The notes beneath the pieces are model-generated. The model was given only the letters and a program-made list of their open reading frames with translations, ran no database searches and was not told where the DNA came from. Positions 60,127-64,000 of a stretch of 64,000 nucleotides of DNA are shown piece after piece. Within the stretch, counting starts at the first letter, position 1; each line of letters begins with the position of its first letter. Source of the DNA: Prevotella sp. E15-22 (GTDB lineage Bacteria; Bacteroidota; Bacteroidia; Bacteroidales; Bacteroidaceae); NCBI RefSeq assembly GCF_023204875.1, contig NZ_CP096247.1, positions 1,364,001 through 1,428,000 on the forward strand, written 5' to 3'. The position numbers were made by a program, and so were the translations under genes.

Positions 60127-60158
60127 TAAATACTTAATTTTTCTTTATTTGGTTGTTT
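60116..60158. terminator. hppA terminator hairpin overlapping the NRPS-operon promoter
   Basis: A perfect 15-bp inverted repeat, AAACAACCAAATAAA (60116-60130) with its complement at 60144-60158, 13-nt loop. It begins 16 bases past the hppA stop. Only a weak T stretch follows on the minus strand. The -33 box of the next promoter is within the 60116-60130 arm, so the hairpin could also be an operator. Confidence 0.7.
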
Positions 60159-60174
60159 CGCTTGTTTCTTTCCT

Positions 60175-62358
60175 TTATGAGAATAAAACTGTCAGTCCTG
60201 CCATCACAATACTCACCATTGACATGAGCTTGATGAGAATATTAAGAGAAGGGCCGGAGGTGTCTTTGAAGGGATCTCCTACTGTATCGCCTACAATGGT
60301 GGCTTTATGGGCAAAAGAACCTTTGCCGCCGAAGTTACCTTCCTCTACCATCTTCTTTGCATTGTCCCAGGCTCCTCCTGCGTTGGCCATAAATACGGCT
60401 AAGGTGAATCCGCTTGACAGACCACCTACAAGAAGTCCCAGTACGCCAGCAATGCCCAGAACACAGCCCACAATGATGGGAATGGCAATGGCTAAGAGTG
60501 AAGGGAGAATCATCTCATGCTGAGCCGCGCGTGTGGATATTTCAACACATGAGCCATAGTCGGGTGTTCCTGTTCCTTCAAGAATTCCTTTGATTTCTCG
60601 GAATTGGCGTCGAACTTCTTCCACCATTTTCTGAGCAGCACGACCTACAGCTTCCATCGTTAGGCCGCAGAACAAGAATGCGGCCATGGCACCGATGAAT
60701 GCGCCTACCAATACACGAGGGTTCATCAGATTAATTTGGAAAAAGTTCATAAAGTCGGGAATGGTGGCATTGATGGCATCTATTTCGTCACCTGCCAAAT
60801 TCACTATATAACTGCCAGAGCGATGCATGGCAATCTTCACCTCTTCTATATATGAGGCCAATAGCGCCAGTGCCGTTAGGGCGGCAGAGCCAATAGCAAA
60901 TCCCTTGCCGGTGGCCGCCGTTGTGTTGCCAAGCGCATCAAGCGCATCTGTGCGATGTCGAACCTCTTCGCCCAGTTCGCTCATCTCAGCATTACCACCA
61001 GCATTATCTGCAATGGGCCCGTAGGCGTCGGTTGCCAGTGTGATGCCTAATGTTGAAAGCATGCCAACGGCAGCAATGCCAATTCCGTAAAGTCCTCGTG
61101 ACAGGGCATCAGCATTCATTTCGAGTTCGAACCCATTGGCAAATAGATAGCTAAGCATGATGGCAACACCAATTGTTACCACAGGGATACAGGTAGACAT
61201 CATGCCCGTGCCAATACCTTTGATGATGACGGTGGCCGAACCTGTGAGTCCTGCTTCGGATATCTTTTGTGTAGGCTTATACGAATGGGATGTGTAGTAT
61301 TCCGTTGCCTGACCGATAATGATGCCTGCAGTCAGACCAGTGATAACCGAGAAAGACAATCCAAGCCAATTGTCTATCTGAAGCAAATATAATATGCCAA
61401 AAGTGGCAATGGCAATAAATGCTGCTGATACGTTTGTTCCCAATGAAAGCGAACGAAGTAGATCGCGCATCGTTGCGCCTTCTTTGGTCTTGACAAGATA
61501 GATGCCAAGAATACTGAGAAAGACACCTGCGGCAGCAATGAGCATAGGAGCTATGACGGCTTTTAGTTGCATATCGCCAGAAGCGGCGAATGCTACAGCT
61601 CCCAATGCGGCTGTTGACAGTATGGAGCCGCAGTAACTCTCATATAGGTCGGCACCCATGCCAGCCACATCGCCCACGTTATCGCCCACGTTATCGGCTA
61701 TTGTTGCAGGGTTTCGTGGGTCGTCCTCAGGAATGTCGGCCTCAACTTTTCCTACAATATCGGCGCCAACATCGGCTGCCTTTGTATATATTCCACCGCC
61801 AACACGTGCAAATAGTGCCTGCGTAGATGCACCCATACCAAATGTCAACATGGTTGTTGTGATGGAAATGAGTCCGTCGGCATCAAATAAGTTTAATACT
61901 AGAAACCATGCCGCGATGTCTAAAAGTCCCAATCCAACAACGGTTAGTCCCATTACAGCACCACTGCGAAAGGCTATCTTCAGTCCGCTGTCCAGACTCT
62001 GGCGTGCAGCGTTGGCTGTTCTTGCCGATGCATAGGTCGCCGTCTTCATGCCAAAGAAACCTGCAAGTCCGCTAAAGAAGCCGCCCGTCAGGAAAGCAAA
62101 AGGCACCCATGGGTTTTGAACTCCAAAGCCATAGGCCATGATTGAGAAGATGATGGCCAGGATGATAAAGACAATAAGTACTACCTTGTACTGCTGCTTC
62201 AGATAAGCCATAGCGCCACGACGCACATGACCAGCAATTTCAATCATGCGAGGCGTGCCTTCATTGGCTTGCATCATACTACGGAAAAATGCCCATGCCA
62301 TTAGCAAGGCGGTAACAGAGGCTACGGGAACGAGCCAGAATTCAAAAGGAATGGTCAT
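60175..62358 (-). CDS. hppA: Membrane-bound proton/sodium-pumping pyrophosphatase
   Basis: Couples pyrophosphate hydrolysis to H+ and/or Na+ export across the inner membrane; homodimer of about 16-helix subunits. Seen in 727 aa: KAADVGADIVGKVEAD near residue 196 (PPi-binding), DDPRNPATIADNVGDNVGDVAGMGADLYESY, GPIADNAGGNAEMS and KATIVGDTVGDPFKDTSGP near the C-terminus. At the potassium-dependence position the sequence reads GNTTAATGKG (about 474), with Ala where K+-independent enzymes have Lys, so it should be K+-dependent. ATG 62358 (MTIPFEFWL) is used; an earlier in-frame ATG adds 32 residues over the promoter. Ion choice (Na+, H+ or both) is not decidable by eye. Confidence 0.96.
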   Translation of the reverse strand: MTIPFEFWLVPVASVTALLMAWAFFRSMMQANEGTPRMIEIAGHVRRGAMAYLKQQYKVVLIVFIILAIIFSIMAYGFGVQNPWVPFAFLTGGFFSGLAGFFGMKTATYASARTANAARQSLDSGLKIAFRSGAVMGLTVVGLGLLDIAAWFLVLNLFDADGLISITTTMLTFGMGASTQALFARVGGGIYTKAADVGADIVGKVEADIPEDDPRNPATIADNVGDNVGDVAGMGADLYESYCGSILSTAALGAVAFAASGDMQLKAVIAPMLIAAAGVFLSILGIYLVKTKEGATMRDLLRSLSLGTNVSAAFIAIATFGILYLLQIDNWLGLSFSVITGLTAGIIIGQATEYYTSHSYKPTQKISEAGLTGSATVIIKGIGTGMMSTCIPVVTIGVAIMLSYLFANGFELEMNADALSRGLYGIGIAAVGMLSTLGITLATDAYGPIADNAGGNAEMSELGEEVRHRTDALDALGNTTAATGKGFAIGSAALTALALLASYIEEVKIAMHRSGSYIVNLAGDEIDAINATIPDFMNFFQINLMNPRVLVGAFIGAMAAFLFCGLTMEAVGRAAQKMVEEVRRQFREIKGILEGTGTPDYGSCVEISTRAAQHEMILPSLLAIAIPIIVGCVLGIAGVLGLLVGGLSSGFTLAVFMANAGGAWDNAKKMVEEGNFGGKGSFAHKATIVGDTVGDPFKDTSGPSLNILIKLMSMVSIVMAGLTVLFS

Positions 62359-62391
62359 AGTTTTATGTTTTAAGTTATTGTAATCTGCGTG

Positions 62392-62451
62392 CAAATATAC
62401 AAAATTATTCTTAATGTGTTGCAGAATTGCGATAAAATATTTGTAACTTTG
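62392..62451. promoter_or_regulatory. Divergent promoters of hppA and the ATP-grasp-like gene
   Basis: Minus: TATATTTG (62392-62399), 34 bases before the hppA ATG. Plus: TTGC (62419-62422), 21-bp spacer, TAACTTTG (62444-62451), giving a leader of about 15-20 bases to the ATG at 62472. The hppA -33 is not clear. Confidence 0.65.
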
Positions 62452-62471
62452 CAAACAAAAGAATAATCTGA

Positions 62472-63614
62472 ATGATATTACACGTTTTTAATCCGGAACA
62501 CGACATTGCACTTGCATCTAATCTAAGTAATTTTACGGCGCCACACGCTGGGCGTCAATTGCGTTATGACTTAGGCTTTCTGCCGGCTTTATGGGCTCAG
62601 GAAGGTGATGCAGTATTGGTGGAAAACCCTGAACGTGCATCATTCGATTATCTCCGACTTGTTCAGTCTCTCAAGCGTCAATTGGGCGAAACAACGTGTT
62701 TCCCCTATGGAAACAACTTGTTTCTACAAAGGAAACAACTTGTTTCTACAAAGGAAACAACTTGTTTCTATAAAGGAAACAAAGTGTTTCCTATATGCCA
62801 ACAGGTTGAAACACGCAATGAACTAGATAAAATCCTACCTTGGGGCTGGGATAAAGCGCTGAAATTTCAGTTGAAGAAGAGTGGGGTGGACGATGTCTTG
62901 TTGCCTTCTGACGAGCAATTGAATGATATTCGAAATCTTTCTCATCGCAGAACATCTGCAAAACTTCTGCCGATGTTGCGCCAAGAAGGAACCATAGGCG
63001 AGTCGTTCGAGTGTGTTACAGACCTCGAGATTGAAGAACTTCTGCGCCAATACGGCCGTCTGGTGATAAAGGCTCCCTGGTCGTCGAGTGGGCGAGGCTT
63101 GCGCTTTTTGGATTCAGAGCGTGCTCCACTGTCTATGCATGCTGGATGGATAAAGAATGTCCTTGCGGCGCAGGGGAGTGTGATGGCCGAACCTTTCTAT
63201 AACAAAGCGAAGGATTTTGGTATGGAATTCATGTGCCATGCTGACGGCAAGATTAGTTACGAAGGCCTTTCTTTGTTTCATACAGCTAATGGTGCGTATA
63301 TTGGTAACATATTGGCTACAGAGAATAGAAAACAAGAGATGATAAGTCATTATGTATCAATCGAATTACTTGAAAGTACAAAACAAATAGTTTGTGGTTG
63401 TCTTCCAACTATTCTGGGTGGAAAATATGTTGGCCCGTTTGGCATTGACATGATGATTGCCGACGGAAAGTTGCATCCGTGCGTAGAGATTAATATGCGT
63501 CGTACGATGGGACATGTGGCTCTGGCTATGTCGCCAAAAGATGATGATTTGGTTCGGGTTATGCGTATTGAGTATTCGGATGGAACATATAAAATGAAGA
63601 TTCAACGCCCATAG
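62472..63614 (+). CDS. ATP-grasp-like protein of unknown substrate, carrying tandem repeats
   Basis: 380 aa, cytoplasmic, no signal. I recognise only weak family features: an N-terminal HVFNPEHDIALASNLSNFTAP segment, RLVIKAPWSSSGRGLRFL near 196 (like the ATP-grasp nucleotide-binding strand-loop), EPFYNKAKDFGMEFMC near 240, and FGIDMMIADGKLHPCVEINMRRTMGH near 325 (like the Mg-binding acidic/Asn end of ATP-grasp enzymes). A ligase forming an amide or thioester would be the family expectation. Residues about 72-107 (ETTCFPYGNNLFLQRKQL and following) are translated from five 22-bp DNA repeats and look like an insertion in a loop, not conserved fold. It sits upstream of methylmalonyl-CoA mutase, separated by its promoter. 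Confidence 0.7.
   Translation: MILHVFNPEHDIALASNLSNFTAPHAGRQLRYDLGFLPALWAQEGDAVLVENPERASFDYLRLVQSLKRQLGETTCFPYGNNLFLQRKQLVSTKETTCFYKGNKVFPICQQVETRNELDKILPWGWDKALKFQLKKSGVDDVLLPSDEQLNDIRNLSHRRTSAKLLPMLRQEGTIGESFECVTDLEIEELLRQYGRLVIKAPWSSSGRGLRFLDSERAPLSMHAGWIKNVLAAQGSVMAEPFYNKAKDFGMEFMCHADGKISYEGLSLFHTANGAYIGNILATENRKQEMISHYVSIELLESTKQIVCGCLPTILGGKYVGPFGIDMMIADGKLHPCVEINMRRTMGHVALAMSPKDDDLVRVMRIEYSDGTYKMKIQRP
62688..62790 (+). repeat. Five 22-bp palindromic tandem repeats inside a coding sequence
   Basis: GAAACAACTTGTTTC, itself a near-perfect palindrome, recurs at exact 22-bp steps: 62688, 62710, 62732, 62754 and 62776. The three middle copies are identical over the core; the outer two are diverged (CGTG and AAGTG centres). 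The intervening 7 bases are TACAAAG or close variants. Since 22 is not a multiple of three, successive copies are translated in different frames (GNNLFLQR, KQLVSTK, ETTCFYK), and none of the three forward frames meets a stop. Confidence 0.95.
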
Positions 63615-63650
63615 TCCACATTATTATATTATAGTTTTTGGTTTGTATAA

Positions 63651-63723
63651 TCCGTGTGGTGTGCGTACACGGAAAAATATTTGCGTATTCTCTTGCACAG
63701 ATGTAAAATATTGCTTATCTTTG
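63651..63723 (+). promoter_or_regulatory. Promoter and small inverted repeat upstream of mutA
   Basis: TTGC (63693-63696), about 19-bp spacer, TATCTTTG (63716-63723); 43 bases to the ATG at 63767. An inverted repeat TCCGTGT/ACACGGA (63651-63657 and 63667-63673, 9-nt loop) lies 20 bases upstream of the -33. It lacks a T tract on the plus strand, so an operator role is possible, but unproven. Confidence 0.55.
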
Positions 63724-63766
63724 TCGCAAGAACTAAAAACTTATATAAATAATACGACTTAAAACT

Positions 63767-64000
63767 ATGGCAAACAAAGAAAAACTCTTTACCGAGTTCA
63801 CAGCGCCGACCAAACAGGAATGGCTCGACAAGATTGAGGTCGACCTAAAAGGTGCCGACTTCCAGAAACGCTTGGTATGGAGAACAAATGAAGGTTTTAA
63901 TGTACAGCCCTTCTATCGCCGTGAAGACTTGGCGAACTTGAAGACACCAGATGCTTTGCCTGGTGAGTTTCCATTTGTACGTGGCAATAAGAAGGACTCC
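63767..64000 (+). CDS. mutA: Methylmalonyl-CoA mutase small subunit (5' part, runs off the window)
   Basis: Only the first 78 residues are present, open to the last base. Seen: ANKEKLFTEFTAPTKQEWLDKIEVDLKGADF, where the head EFTAPTKQEWLDKIEVDLKG and the following KRLVWRTNEGFNVQPFYRREDL strand match the N-terminus of the mutase small (beta) subunit. The enzyme isomerises succinyl-CoA and methylmalonyl-CoA with B12. In this family the catalytic B12-binding large subunit (mutB) normally follows, so it is expected just outside the window. It indicates the succinate-propionate pathway. The incomplete gene limits confidence to family level. Confidence 0.85.
   Translation, partial: MANKEKLFTEFTAPTKQEWLDKIEVDLKGADFQKRLVWRTNEGFNVQPFYRREDLANLKTPDALPGEFPFVRGNKKDS

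Noticed and set aside
62688..62790. CRISPR array
   Set aside because: Repeats are 22 bp head-to-tail with no variable spacers and lie inside an open gene.
63651..63673. Terminator of the ATP-grasp-like gene
   Set aside because: The hairpin is followed by an A run, not T, on the plus strand.

Overview
The window looks like a chromosomal segment of a Bacteroidales bacterium, most likely a Prevotella/Segatella/Xylanibacter-type Prevotellaceae. Seen in the sequence: many genes are preceded by the Bacteroidetes sigma-factor promoter (TTTG, about 19-20 bp, then TAnnTTTG). There is a Bacteroidetes-type LpxC-FabZ fusion, a Bacteroidetes-style LptD, a membrane pyrophosphatase, a one-polypeptide pyruvate:ferredoxin oxidoreductase, and the beginning of methylmalonyl-CoA mutase (succinate-propionate route). 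I see no rRNA, tRNA, CRISPR array, transposase, integrase or plasmid/phage gene. The species call is inference.

Layout. 1-6.6 kb (minus): lpxD, lpxC/fabZ, lpxA, miaA and a class A penicillin-binding protein form a tightly packed envelope operon closed by a terminator at the window edge. 6.6-9.7 kb (minus): an HD phosphohydrolase, a GH25 lysozyme-like lipoprotein with MORN-like repeats and a small membrane protein. 9.7-13.4 kb (minus): galactose operon galM - MFS sugar transporter - galK, with a conspicuous repeated/inverted element between galM and the transporter. 13.4-18.2 kb (minus): folC, dnaJ, grpE and an ABC-F ATPase whose second ATP site looks dead. 18.4-21.6 kb (minus): phosphoglucomutase-type enzyme, mtgA and an OmpA-like lipoprotein. 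21.7-25.4 kb: proS, menA, an HD protein and a guanine-deaminase-like enzyme. 25.5-30 kb: a LacI regulator - altronate dehydratase - NhaC-type antiporter operon divergent from another HD protein. 30-35 kb (plus): lptD and thrS. 35-45.6 kb (minus): an extracytoplasmic beta-galactosidase with a phytase-esterase-like protein, msrA, PFOR, and an AAA ATPase with a YraN-like nuclease.

45.7-60.1 kb (minus) is the most unusual part: one apparent six-gene operon with junctions of 4-bp overlaps to a few bases (25 bp at the widest) from a single good promoter at about 60.1 kb. In transcription order it encodes a response regulator-PP2C phosphatase, a membrane-anchored coiled-coil/WD40-like protein, a large periplasmic-propeller histidine-kinase homologue lacking the phosphoacceptor His, a soluble histidine kinase that still has it, a TonB-dependent receptor with an N-terminal TPR-like domain, and a two-module nonribosomal peptide synthetase (A-T-C-A-T-TE) with a cysteine in the thioesterase nucleophile position. 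I infer a small-peptide natural product made, taken up or sensed under control of a split kinase and a partner-switch-type phosphatase. Neither the product nor the signal can be read from the sequence.

60.2-64 kb: membrane pyrophosphatase (minus), then on the plus strand an ATP-grasp-like protein carrying five 22-bp tandem repeats inside its reading frame, and the truncated start of methylmalonyl-CoA mutase small subunit running off the end.
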